DNA from: Acridotheres tristis
Lineage: Eukaryota > Chordata > Aves > Passeriformes > Sturnidae
Length of the DNA stretch: 64,000 nt
Assembly: GCA_037013685.1 (NCBI GenBank)
Contig: CM072899.1
Span: forward strand, 5,374,479 to 5,438,478
Reading direction: 5' to 3'
Each line of letters opens with the position of its first letter. Within the stretch, counting starts at the first letter, position 1. Positions 14,601 to 27,170 of this stretch are shown in pieces. The notes under the pieces were generated by a model. That model made no database searches. It worked only from the letters and a program-made list of their open reading frames with translations, and was not told the DNA's origin. The translations under genes and the position numbers were made by a program.

Positions 14601-15519
14601 CCTGTAAATCCCATTGTGCAAAACATCTTGCTCCTTCTTAGGCTAATGCAACCTTTCCTGATTCAGACTTTCTGGCTTTCATTGGCTGGGTGCTCTCCTG
14701 GTCAGAATTACATTTATATGGTTATTTGAGAAAGGAATTTGTGTAAGATCAGCAAAGGCAGCTGGGCCAGATTCCAAGCCCTTAAAATTCCCTTCCCACA
14801 ACGCTTCAAACACACTATGGCATCACAGTACTATCACTTTATCTGGTAAAAAGGTATTTTATCTCCTTCTCTTGTTTTAGTTTGCTTTCACAGCCACAGT
14901 CTCATCTTTTACCTTGTAACATAACTTCAGATACTTTTCCTCTTACCAGATTCTTTATTGCCTGCTGCAGATTTTTTTTCTCAACATATGTGGGAAACAG
15001 TCTTCACACTTTTCTTTCCATTCCACATCCTTGACATAATGGGTAGCTTGAATTGCATATGTACACACAATGGAGAGGGGGATCTGTGCTGACAGAGATG
15101 CATACTTCAAGCATTTTGTTGAAACAAATTTTAGAGAAAGTTCTACTTATTTTTTTTTGAGGTTTGGACATGATTTGTCCAGATAATATTAATTTATTAG
15201 TAAAGTTAACTCTCAACCATTGTCAACACTGTAATATTTCTTTTCTGGCTTTTCACCCACTCATGAGGGGAAAACCAACTGAGATCACTGTGTTTGGCAT
15301 GGGGCAGGCAGGTGCTGAGATCCCTCTGTGGCAGAAGCTCCCAGGTTTGTGGGCTCAGGTGATCCCTTTACACACTCACAGCAGAGGTAAACAGAAGCTC
15401 TATGCATCTACAAGGCCACATTGAAAAGAGAATTTCTGGTTCAGGGAGCTGCCACAGGGCACACCACACCAACTCTGCTGCATCCTGAAGAGATGTTGAA
15501 TTATGAGATGGAGAATAAC
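11691..15519. other. non-coding stretch, candidate regulatory patches
   Basis: The part at 12180-12480 is strongly AT-rich and holds several TTAATT/TAATTA motifs. The part at 12750-13200 is comparatively GC-rich with isolated CpGs but is neither a CpG island nor a recognisable exon. Small overlapping frames on both strands across 12.5-13.3 kb do not resemble known proteins. No gene supported. Confidence 0.5.
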
Positions 15520-16561
15520 TCATGTCATAATTCTTGCTACCCATTTGTCCAGAATAGTTTCTATTTCATATCTCCTTTTTTTTTTTTTCCACAGAAAATT
15601 TATTGATGATAGAAATACTACGAGCTGGGCTATGCCAAGTTGGAATATTCTAATAACAAAGAGTCCTTGGAACAACTGCAAGGACTTTGAAGCGAGATGT
15701 AATAAAACCAGCTCTGAATGTTTCCAGGTTGTGACCACTTTTGTAAGAGAGGACAAGTGAACAGATCTTTTGATACTGGAAGTTAGATGAGTATAATTTT
15801 TAACTCTAGCTGTAACTAAACCACAATCTGGATTTTTCAGCCTTTGGGGTTTTGTCAAAGAAATCATGTAGCATTTGTACCACAGTTTCATTCTATTTAA
15901 TTTGATAAAAGTGGACCTCATGCAAAGACAACTAATTGGGGAGCTGAATACACAACCTACCAGCCACCATGTGTCATTACTGGAAATATCTCCACAAAGA
16001 AACCACATTTGGTGCTGAAAAGCTAAGACAGCTTTAACTTCTGATAACATCCTATGTTTCATTATCTCTCTGTGACCTGGGATTTTTTTTGTGACACACA
16101 CCCTCCCTCTCCCCATACTGGTCCCAAAGACATTCTGAGTAAGGGACCACTGAAATCCTGTGACTGCCACACCCCTGGCTTTACACTGACTTCAAGAGTG
16201 GGAAGATTGGCCACAAGATGCAGTCAGAGCAAAAAAAGTCTTCCTCTGTATCATTTGGTGCTATGACACCAAGACGATTATTGGACCAAAAATTTAGTGA
16301 AGAGATGCCCCGTGGTCTGATAATAATACACAGGGCACAAACATTGTTTAATGCACACAACAATTCCTGTGCTAGGGCTTCCCTTTGTGGGACAAATGCC
16401 AGACGTGGGACAGCAGCAGATAAATAAACACATAAAGGACCTGATATGGCTACAGGGTCACCTCTTATCTTCTTGGAGAATGATAGAGGAAGATCCTCGT
16501 AACAGCTCCAAGCCAACTTCCTTTCAGACTGCTGGGGAAAGTCTTGGCTGGCTTTGTCCAT
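15520..16561 (-). other. open-frame-rich block, unidentified
   Basis: Two nearly abutting minus-strand frames in different phases, 126 codons (16561 to 16181) and 216 codons (16170 to 15520), leave about 1 kb with few stops. The 216-codon frame is the longest in the window. Its C-terminal part includes a Lys/Arg run encoded by the reverse of a 13-base poly-T (15576-15588), which is typical of chance translation. No domain, signal peptide or repeat is recognised. Possibilities are chance, a decayed retrotransposed copy, or an unannotated exon; chance is most likely. Confidence 0.25.
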
Positions 16562-19500
16562 TGTCCTTGGCCAGCACAGGATTCTCTCACACCTCTGCAG
16601 GGCACTGCAGGACTAGGCAGGTTTCACTACAAGGAAACACCAGGACTTTACAGCTCTCCCCAGAGAAGCAAAAGAAAAATTAGTCTGTATCTGACTTTTT
16701 CAAAAAGCCTCTGCACAAGAGAGTGTCTGTGCTCATCCAGGGCAGAGCAGTCCAGAGGGACAGACTAGCTGGGGCAGTTTTCCCACCACAGTCACACCTG
16801 TGACTTTAAACAAGCTGCCAGGACCAGCCAATACTCTGTGCATCCATCCTGACTTTTCACCCAGGCAAAGTCCTGACTTTGTAGCTGTAATTCAGGTCAG
16901 CTTATAGTTCAGTGTCTTTTCCCCAAACCAATTCATCTCAACAGTTCTGTCTCCACAAAAAAGCTCTCAATGTGTTATTTCACTTTGTGTTTCTAAATGG
17001 GATCAGTGTGGCAATTTCAGAGCAATGCTTTATTTTATTGTCACCTAGAGAATGCCACATCTCTTCTCCTCCTTCTGATTTACATAAAATAATACGGGAT
17101 AAGTGGAAACTGTAAAGTTTTTATTTTAGAGGCACTGTCACTAAAATGTCTTTAGAAGCTTCCAGAACAATAAGATGTCATCCATTTCTTTTGGCTTTAT
17201 AATTTCCCAGTTACAGAGCTAAAAGCTGTGAGTGAAACCAATTCAAAAGAACATCCTTTTCTCTGCAGAGATTTGCTTCACTGAGGATCAGCCCCCTGGC
17301 TTCCACACCTTGAATCATCAGTGATCTACTGCTGAAGATCTAGACCCAGAAATAACTAGAATCAATCCAAAAAGGACATTCAATTCTTAGTGGATTATGT
17401 CCTTGACTCTTCACTGCCCACTCAAATTATTGTAACTTTGCATTTAGACACTTCTCAGGGGTCATATTGATTTTAATAAAGAACTCTCTCAAAATTAAAA
17501 ATATCTGCATATTTTTTCACCGTTACCATGGAGATCCTTGAATGACCTGCTATCAATACAGGCTAGTTAAGCAGGAATTTCCATTCTTCACATTGCTCAC
17601 ACATTTGATCCAATTGTTTTGTCTCTTGGAACTTTCCCTAACTCTTAACATGTTTTGCTCATTTAATACAATTGGAATTCAACATAGGTCACAGAAATCA
17701 TGACAATAAAATCTGTAAACTTTAAAGCTGTCACAGAAGCTCAAATTCTTTCCCAAAATCTTTTTCTCCAATTAACTATGATATATTTGCTGCTTATTTT
17801 CCAACACTAAATGCTTCAGTTCAAAAATGCACTGAGCAAATAAGTAATGTGCAAGGCTTTTCAGCATAACTCAAAGGAAATCCTGTGAACCTGTAGCACA
17901 CTATTTCTCAGTAAGAAGAAAAACAGACAATTGTGGGTAATTAAATAAGACTACTTTGTAAATTTTGAACGCCACAATTCTAATCCTGTAGCCATAATTT
18001 TCACTTTACAAGTACTTTCCAGAAGCCAAAATGAACATTTTAAGAGTTTTGAATACATGTGGGTGTGAAAATGCTATCAAGGGAAACATAACTTTTTTAC
18101 TGATTTCTAGAAGCTGTACTCCCATATCAAAGAGTTGGATTTTTCCATCAACTTGCTTTCACCAAGCAGCTGAAAGCATGAAATAAAAAGAAATGGAAGA
18201 AAGTAGCTCTGTGATCAAGGAAATTATGCAGAAATGCCTAAGTTCATAAATGAACATGATTATTTTGCAATTAGTTGCTGTTAGACACAAAGAGACATTT
18301 GTCACAATGACCATTGTGAAAATCCAGTGTGATCAGTGGCCTTCAAAGCTCGGTGGGAAAGTGTTTGCAGTAGCTTTTAATGCCTTTTCTTTTGGATGTT
18401 TTCAGAAACCATATGATGTAACATTTTTTTATTGGCAAATGTCAGTTATGTAATATGAAAGAGTTCACAAGGCAGGGTTAGTTTCAATATATTTCCCTCC
18501 ACACATTTCTGACTCACACAAAATACCGAAATTAGCAAATACCTTGTTTGCCAAGAAGTTTCATTTCCTGGTCTAATAGACTGTCAGTATTTTCAGAATT
18601 ATTGAAACAAGGAGCTTAAGGAAGACAGCATAAGATGATCAGTCACTTTGGATTTTTTCATTTTCAATTTTATCCTACTTTAAAATTATTATTTCTAAAA
18701 TTTTACAAACTGCTTCAGACTAGGAAACCCATTTCCCATCCAGGTGCAGTGTCAGGTACTTCTGCTTCCACCCAGGTGCTCCTGATTCTGCTGCACGCTC
18801 TCATTTGGAAAGGATTACAAATTGCTGGATGCTTTTTTCCTCCCCCACTGGAAAGCATTGGTTATTTAGCACTGGGCATTCAGGTTCTTGTGGGCATGTT
18901 TTACCCATGCAGGTGTAGTCTAGGGCTGAGGCATCAGGGAACAGAGTTAGAAGAAAAATGTTATATTCTGCCCAGGGTTTGATGGATGTGACTCTAATGG
19001 ACTCAGATATAACTTTAAAATGAAAGAAGTAAGGGATGAACAGCAAGTGATGGTACAAAGTTTAGGGAAAGTTATCACCAGCTTACCATCCCTGATAAAT
19101 CTGTGCCTGTGCTGTACTTGCTCACTTGCATCTCTCTTGACAGTGTGAGCTCTGACCTCCCTGAAACAATCTGGTATAAATCCAGCACCTGAGAGCCAAA
19201 GGTATTTCACAGCAGCACAAAGTGAATAAGCACAAAGTGAATTTACCATGGTAGCACTATTTGTGCTGGGAGGAATGGAGATGGAGCAAGGGACACTGCA
19301 GATCTATGACCACCCTTAAGGGATCGCTCATTTTAATAATTTTTATCATTTTATAATCACTTTATCTGCTCCCTGTGGAAAGGGGACAATTTCTAGGAAA
19401 CCCCAGGAGATTCTGATGACCATTAGCAACTCTCTAAAAGGGAAGGAAGTTCAGCTAGCAGCAATCAAAACTAAATATCAAATACTGTGATCTATGATTC

Positions 19501-22500
19501 TTGTACCCACCTACAACCTTTCCTGGCACTTTGCAATCAAAGGAAAGAAAACTGCATTTTCCCTTACAAGGAGCAAAACTGGACAGGGTAGAGCCTTGCA
19601 GAACGTGTTTCCTTACTAGTTTGTGCCTTACATGCAGGCTGGAGTGCTCTTTGGTGAGCACTCAGAGTAGCATCTCACTGGATATGCTCACCAGAACAGA
19701 TGCTATTCTGGGGCTGGGGGTGGGATCAGAAAGTTGGAGGCTCCTGCTAACAGATGGAAGAGAAACCCCAAGCCTGCCCTAAGCCATGCCCAGGAAATGG
19801 TTCTCATGCTCTCAGCTCCATGACTTGAGAGGAGGCTGAACATGGCACTACAGAAGCACATGGCTTAGGAGTTTGCAGAGGGAATTGGAAGACAGAGCTT
19901 GCCAAGTCCACATGAAGCACACTAGAAACATTATTCAAATATTAATAACAGCTGCTGGAAATTTGGAAGAACCAGACAATTGAAAACTGCCCTTCTGTAA
20001 CCATGTGCCTGACACATATTTTTTTCTCTGCCAGGAGCAGAATTCCCTCTCTGCAAGGCAGCACGGTTGGCAAGAGTGCATACCTGGATCAGAGCTGGTG
20101 TGTGCTGCAGTGGTTCTGTGCTCCCAAACCTCACCACAAGCACTGAAACCCCCTCAACCCTGCCAGAGCACAGCCAGGGGGACAAGAGAAGCTGGGTTGT
20201 TATTCCTTCTATCTCTGGACAGAATAACACAAGGAACTGAAGACTTCTTACTATTTTTCTAGCACTCCTGGCTATAGATGGAAGTATGCAAGTGTAAATG
20301 AAATGTTCCAGAGAATTTAGCCCCTTAGTGGCATTTTTCTCCTGCAGGTGGTGCAAAGATGAAGTTGTCTAAGTAAGAGCCATCAGCTCTTTGAATGGAT
20401 TACCCCCCTTCTGTTCAACTAGCTGGCTCAGGGAGCAAAAATGTGGCAGTCACAAAAAGCACCATCCATCTCAGTGGATTTGGCACTGGGCTTGAAATGA
20501 ACCCTGTTCTGGGGGCTGCAGTGGTGGTCCAGAGCTACCTTAGATATTCTGATAAACCCTGCAGTCACAGCAACATAGGCTCACATGGGGATTGCAGCCA
20601 TGCAGAAGAGTTCACTGGCAGAAGGAGGGAGAGAAGATTACCACAGCAATAGTAATAACTGTGTTATCAGTCTGGGGTGTTATGTCTTGCTATCCACTAT
20701 CACTGTATTTATCTATTTTCTTACTCTCAACAGTTCTGAAGGAAATTCTCAATTTCAGCTCCACCCTACAGTCACAGAAAAGGAGACCTCAATTGTGCCA
20801 AAAAGTTTGTAAGTGAAGCTTATCAGCCAGACAAAAGAAGACAGGGAATCTGTTGGACATTGGTCACTGGCAGTGGAGAACAGAAAATGCCAAAAAGGTT
20901 GGAATTAATGTAGATTTCTTGAACTTTAGTAATAAAATCATTCTTCCTCTCCTCTCTTCATCTCTGAGCACTCTAAGTTGGGTTAATGACCCTACAGCAG
21001 CAGACTCAGCACTGAAATCTCCTGGATGATCTTTCATTTGTATTTCTTTTTTTGACACATAATTCTAAGTGTACACTCATATGCATTCATCACATGTACC
21101 ACAGCTTCTCTTGAATGACTGAGTTTTTTTCAAAGAGAAAGCAGTACAGCAAGGAACTTTTTCCACTTAAAAGCATTCTACTCCAAAGAATCATGGCTGT
21201 CATTTCAAAGCTATTTGTTGTGCTAACAGTATTTTTCCAGGAGAATGTTTCATTTAGTAATTTGGTATGTAAGGACAATTATGGGAAATAAAGTCCCATG
21301 AAAGTCGTATGATCAAAAATCCACAGAGATTTCAGAACATTTGAAAAGAAATATATTTTTAAAAATCTCAGACATGCAAAATAAAAGATTCATACTAAAT
21401 TCTCATAGCTTTAGGGCTTTTGCTTGCTATTCATGAGAGCTACAGAATTCGCTTCTACTTGACATCAGAAATGCAGATTCAGTGGATTCATTAAAGACAA
21501 AATTGAAATCTTATCTTTTTAGGCTGACTTTTCCAGCCTTAAATGCAGCTCAGTTTTAAAGCTACTAGATATTATTTTATGTGAAGCTATTTGAGATCCT
21601 TTGTATTTTCTGCGCTATATACTTTTAGGTTTATTGTACTTAGTTTGTGTGCATTACAACATAGTGTGATTAGTTGAAAAATGACAAACCAGGTAATGGG
21701 AAAGGCAAAGTAGTCATTTGCTAATGCAAAAGGATAAATACAATAGAAATGGAAGATCTCTAAACCATGTTCTTAAATATGAAGAAATATTTAGTGAATG
21801 AACCCCCTATGAGGATTTCTACATTTCCTATTTCTTTAGCTGCACGCACAACTGTGTGTACAAGGGAATGAATTAAAAATTGTTCTGCTCCACCATACCC
21901 CCATTTCTTCCTGTCCACACCACAGCACTTCCCAATGTTCCTCTTTCCTCTTCTTTAAGTGTGAAATCTCCATCTGTTCCCTCTTACTCAGTCCATATCC
22001 CCTGTTCATGGACCAGGGATAGCAAACGTGCCTGCTCCAGAGGCAGGAGGGCAGAAGTGAAAATGACTTTCCTTAGCTCCCAAAATGCTAAAGTATATCT
22101 TCCTCATTCTTTTCTAGGATAAATAGAGTTGAAATATCAACTCATGGTCAACAGAGGCAAATTTCAACCTAACAACTTTTCCTGAGGTTTCAAACCCAGA
22201 GGCAACCAGTTGCCATTTGCTTTTTTAAAAGGTGAATTTTGTTCAATGTAAAATTGCTGCTTTAAGTGTTATGATCAAATACTGACTTCCCCAATATTTA
22301 GCACTGCACAAACACATGACCCTGACAGGAGTTATTATGTAATCCCTTAGGAAAATTCTGGGTGGAAATAAGGGTAAAAAAAGGGGAGAAATCTGTTTCT
22401 AATTTGACCAAGTGATAACATACTTTAAATATCAGATGATTTCAGTGAAATCTGTTTTAAGAACTCAAATGTTCCTGCTTACTCCAAGTATCTGTCATCC

Positions 22501-25480
22501 CATCTTACAGTCACCCTCTCACCCATTCAGGAGACAGTTAAGTATTTCTGCATTCCAGAGTGACAAAAGCCTTCATTCAATTTCTGTCTTTAGCTCACAA
22601 ATATGTCTGTGGTCACTGATTTGCTGTTTATTCTCACTCCAGCCCCACGTACCTCGCCTTGCTGTAGTGAAAATCCAAGTGCAGAACTCCCTCAAAGTGC
22701 CCCTCTGGGGTGTTTGCAGCAAACAGAAAATGCAGGACTGCTGCACCCACCCGCCTGCATCAGCATTTGGGCTCTCCAACTCACCATGTCTTCTAACTAG
22801 TTCAATGAGCTGAACTCGTTTCCTAAGGAAAAATGGGATTTCTAATCAACATTTTTCATCTTTTTGGAAGACATTTTCCTTACGAAGAGCAGGCTGGAAC
22901 AAGAATGTCAGCTGCCCCACGTTCACCATCCCTGTGAGCACACATTCATCACTCACTGCTGTGGTGCAGGGACAAGCACCAGGGCCAGCCTCCTGCTATC
23001 ATTATGTCCTCAAGAACAGCACCTAAATCCCCTCTTCAGCATCAGTGAGAAGGCACACATGCACCACAAAGGGTAGCCAGAACAACCTGCTGGAGGCTCC
23101 TTTGCTCACAGTGCCCATTTTCCCTCCTCCTATTTTCATAAAAAACTGCTGCAGAATAAAAAGAAAAAAAAAATCAGATGAGATTTTTTTGGTGATGCTA
23201 CATGCTGCAATTAAAGGTTCATGAACTGGAAATTGTCCCTGCATTGCTGTGCAGCAAACACACTGGTCAGGTACATGTTCTCTGTACATACAGGTAGTTG
23301 ACCTGTGACATGGAGGGATCACTGTTCACTAAAATAAGAAGACATAACATCTTCTGACAATGTATTTGCAATACACTCCATGTTTTCTCTTTTGTAAAAA
23401 CACCTCCTCTGGGTCTGCATTTGCAACACTCCATCAGTTCCTATCAGCTCCCTTTGAGGGTGCAGGAGCACTGAACAGGCTGCATTTCCACTAAGAAATG
23501 ACAGCAATGAGGGCCTTGAATTGGAAAAAAAGCATATTTCCTAGATGAAGGCTTTGAACTTGTAGAAATGAAGTCTGAAAATGACAGTGGCACTAACAAT
23601 AATAATAATATAACAATATTTTCTAGGCTAAATAGACATTGTTCCAGTTATTTCATTTTAATCAGCCTACTCTAACATGGAATTTGGCTTATAATTTGTA
23701 TAAAACCTCAACATCTTCTGGAATTTATAATTGATTTTGGTACAGAATCATCAAAGGAATGCAGAACAAAAATTGAACAATTTCCTTAAAACCATTAGCA
23801 GAGCTAAACTATATCATGAATATGAAAAAAAAAGCATAGCACACAGGCAGCAGAAAATGAAAGGCAGTTGGGTGCAGTAAGAAGAGAGATCAAGGTGCAA
23901 AAATATCAGTTCAAATATTTCAAACATGACTTTAATATTCATCAACTTGTTCTTCTATATTTTACAGTTCATTCATCTGTGACTTAGGGGTCACAGGATA
24001 GCAGGCATGGATTGAATTAGGAAATCCATCTTTTCCAGCTTTGGACTCAGCTTTGAATGAGAATAGGTAAATAGAATCTCCTCTTTCTCTGGGTTTCCCA
24101 AGCTATGCAACAGAAATAATGATATTTATCTCTAGGTTTAAGATGTCTTGAGATCTGTGATGAAAAAGTGCCCTGTCAGAGCTTAGATAACATAATGTTG
24201 CAGGCAACTTTCTCCTTATTTGTCTCCATTTTTCTTTCCAAACTCTGTTAGGCTCCCCTTTGAAACTTGTGGTTCTTTTAAAAGACCTCAGGATGTTTTC
24301 AAGTCTGTGCCCTGTTTTTCAGTCCCTCAGTGACCACCCCTTGCACAGGTGACTCTGGGCATGTTCCTGTGCTGTCACACTGGCCCTCTGCCACTGAACT
24401 GCTCACACTCTTTACCATGATGCTCTTCACACACTTTTTTAGGGCAAGCCTTCAATGATAATGACTCAAGTTGTGCCATCAGACTGGGAAATGTATTAGG
24501 TTTGTGATTCACATTTAATTTTGGAGTAGCTGAATGACAGGCACTGCAAGGGCTGGAACCAGACAGTTTCTAGAGCAACCCAATTCTGACAATATCCTCT
24601 TTAAGTCAGGTGAACATCCTTCAGATTTTCTGGAGTCTATGCACAGTCTGCCCACATTTGCATGGGCCTGAATCATAGTAAAAGTCATTTCCACTGGCAC
24701 ACTCCAGTCTGGGCCACCTTCTGTTCTTGGCACACATAAAAACCCTTTTTTCACTGCATCCTTATCAGTTTGTCCTTTCAGGAAATGCATTCTATTTTCC
24801 ATTAAGCCCTTTTTGCAAAAAGCAATTCTTACATCAAGCAGTCTGCCAAGCTTCCTTTATCCTTGACTGACCTCTGCTAGGGTAGTTTGGCTAATGCCTT
24901 GCCTACCAGTTCCATTATTCCCAGCCTGACTGTTCATATTGAGGGCAGTGCTTTCCAGGAATTACAGATACAGCACTGCAAGCAGCCACTTCCCCCAGCT
25001 GATATTGTGATGAGATCTATACAGGGACAAAATCTTCAGGTTTCAACTTAATAAGAAGCCACTTGCACATTTCTGTCCAAGTGCAACACTTCAGTTTTTA
25101 AGTCAGATTCTCAGCCTAGGCATAGATCTGCCTCACTATGCCAAAATTACTAAATTCACTCTGGGCTATGAAGGGTCTGTGGCTCTATTCACTATGGGAA
25201 AAGTCATCTGGATCCAGCCCTAAGGAAGTGCATGCAGAGTTTAAAAGCTCTGCTGGTTGATGAATTAACTGGAACCTCACATGCTCCAAACAATTTCATC
25301 ATCGCTGTAGAATCTAAAAAATCCTGTCCAAAAGCCTTCAGAATTTTATCCAGTTATTCATGTCCTGAGGTCATTACTGTAATTATGATGAAGGGTTAAT
25401 ATCTCAGGCTGGCAATAGGCACTTCCAGTTTCTCTGTTTCACAATAAAAGCAATACAAAGACATCTAAAAGAATGTAAAT
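16562..25480. other. long non-coding stretch
   Basis: Unique AT-rich DNA with no recognisable gene. An X-box-like motif is at 17522-17535. A short AAT-type run is near 23600. The sequence near 17.9-18.05 kb is rich in AATTAAAT-like motifs. Open frames reach at most about 140 codons (19931-20356 minus, 22412-22813 plus) and carry no known protein signature. Confidence 0.5.
17522..17535. promoter_or_regulatory. X-box-like motif (possible RFX site)
   Basis: GTTACCATGGAGAT matches the first ten bases of the palindromic RFX X-box (GTTRCCATGGYAAC) but departs in the second half-site. A single degenerate match in 64 kb is weak evidence; it is listed because the first half is exact. Confidence 0.2.
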
Positions 25481-25489
25481 TGTATCACT

Positions 25490-25760
25490 GCTGAGAATCC
25501 GATCAGCAAAGTGATGATTTCTTGTCTTTGAACTGCCGTGTTGCACATTATTATATTCCTGTGCTGACAGAAAAGATGTGCATTTCAAGGCACCAAAATG
25601 TCTGAACCATTTAGGAATTGTCGCCTTGAATCAATTCTGGTTTCCTACACTGCATCTTTGCGAGCATTATTTCTTCCAGATCAATTCCATATCCAAACTA
25701 ATTGTTTAAAAGCCGTGACTTTAAGGGAATGACTGTGGCACCCCTAATTAAAACAAAAAT
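25490..25760. promoter_or_regulatory. candidate conserved non-coding element
   Basis: AT-rich sequence retaining several CpGs (in gaatccgatc, actgccgtg, attgtcgcct, tttgcgagc, aaagccgtg) together with TAATTG and CTAATTA homeodomain-like sites. CpGs are otherwise sparse in this part of the window. The call is inference from composition; conservation cannot be seen in a single sequence. Confidence 0.25.
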
Positions 25761-26739
25761 ATTTCCAGTAGGGTACAAAATTTACACAAAGATATTGACA
25801 GCAGTAAATGTTTCCAAATGCAGATCATTCGCCTTTGCACATATCAAGGAGCTTTTTAAAGGCTGAAGGGCCTATGTTAGAAAAACATACAGTACCTACT
25901 TCAACAAGAGAATCAGACATCATTTATAATTCATGTAACTATATTGAAGTTTTCCACTGCCATCCAAGAGAGATGGTTTCAAATCTATGGAGTGCAATAA
26001 GCCAATATTCTGTGTTGCAACTCCTATATATCTCACATAGATTTTACTCAGGAGATCATTTCTATACTAAGGTCTTCACATCTACAATGTGCTATGTTCA
26101 AAACACTCACTATCTCTGCATATCTATCAGCATTAATATGTCAGCTTCTACCCCATGCTATTTTCATAAATGCTTTAGGGACATAGATTTGTTGAACAGA
26201 TAGATGATAGAGTTAAATGTAATATGAGAATAATCAGAAGCAAGAGGAATAGTTAGTTCTACATGCAACTATTTTTTTCCATATCCAATATAAAAAATGA
26301 AAATAAATTAATGATTGCTCTGGTCAGTTCTTTCTGCATTGATAAGCTGATGCAAAACTGCTGCACATAATTCAGCTATTTTCTACAACCATACAATTTA
26401 AATGCCTAACAAGTGACCAACTGAACTAAGGGAAGTTTATTACAATTCAACCACAAACAGTTCAGTTATGTTCAAAGACTTAGATACTATTTGCCAGTAA
26501 GAGAAATGTACACTATGACTGCCTGCAAGGCATCTAACCTAGCCAGGACTGCTTCCAATCACAAGGGCAATTCCATTGTCAGCTCTGTCTCTTAATTCCC
26601 TAAAGCTTGTAGTCTCAAATAATCCTCTGAAATTTTAAGGCTTACATTAAATGATCATGTATAATGTATAAAATCCAGTTTTACAGTTTGGCAAAAAGTC
26701 CCAGAGAATTTGATTTCTAATAAAATTTTCTTCCATCTC
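25761..26739. other. non-coding stretch with one unidentified ORF
   Basis: A 131-codon plus-strand frame at 25808-26203 has no recognised domain and an ordinary AT-rich composition, so I treat it as chance. The rest is unremarkable AT-rich DNA. Confidence 0.4.
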
Positions 26740-27170
26740 TGCAGCTCGCACTAGTCTTTAGCAGGGAGCAGAGATAATGCATCACAAACGACTTTATCGG
26801 CTGTCATCGACTTAAAACAGCTTTGTTCTGCACGGATTAATTTGTGAGGCAGTTTATTCAGATATTGAAGCTGCTGGTTCTGCATGATTATTAAAACTAA
26901 ACACAAGCAACTATCCATTATTACCTAAAAATAACAAGTGTGGAATAGGCAGGCACTTGGGACCCAGGGAGGTGACATTAATGTTCAACGTCCTGAAAAC
27001 AGCAGCATTTCAAATTATTGATGCAAAGCATTTGACGACTGTCTTTAAAAGGCAGGGACAGAGGCTGTCTAGACATGATCAGATATCAAAGTGTATGGGT
27101 TTGGCAATCTGATCATTTTTTTTTCCCTTTTACAAAGGTGAAGAGGCGCCTGTCAGTATCTGACAGACTG
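26740..27170. promoter_or_regulatory. candidate conserved enhancer-like element
   Basis: About eight CpGs occur in some 430 AT-rich bases, for example in aacgactttatcggctgtca and cattgacg-like contexts. Homeodomain-type ATTAATTT motifs are also present. The patch ends with a perfect inverted repeat, CTGTCAG-TAT-CTGACAG (27150-27166), whose arms contain TGACAG, the core bound by MEIS/PKNOX/TGIF (TALE) homeodomain proteins. No open reading frame spans the patch. This combination is typical of vertebrate developmental enhancers in gene deserts, but function and conservation are inferred. Confidence 0.3.
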
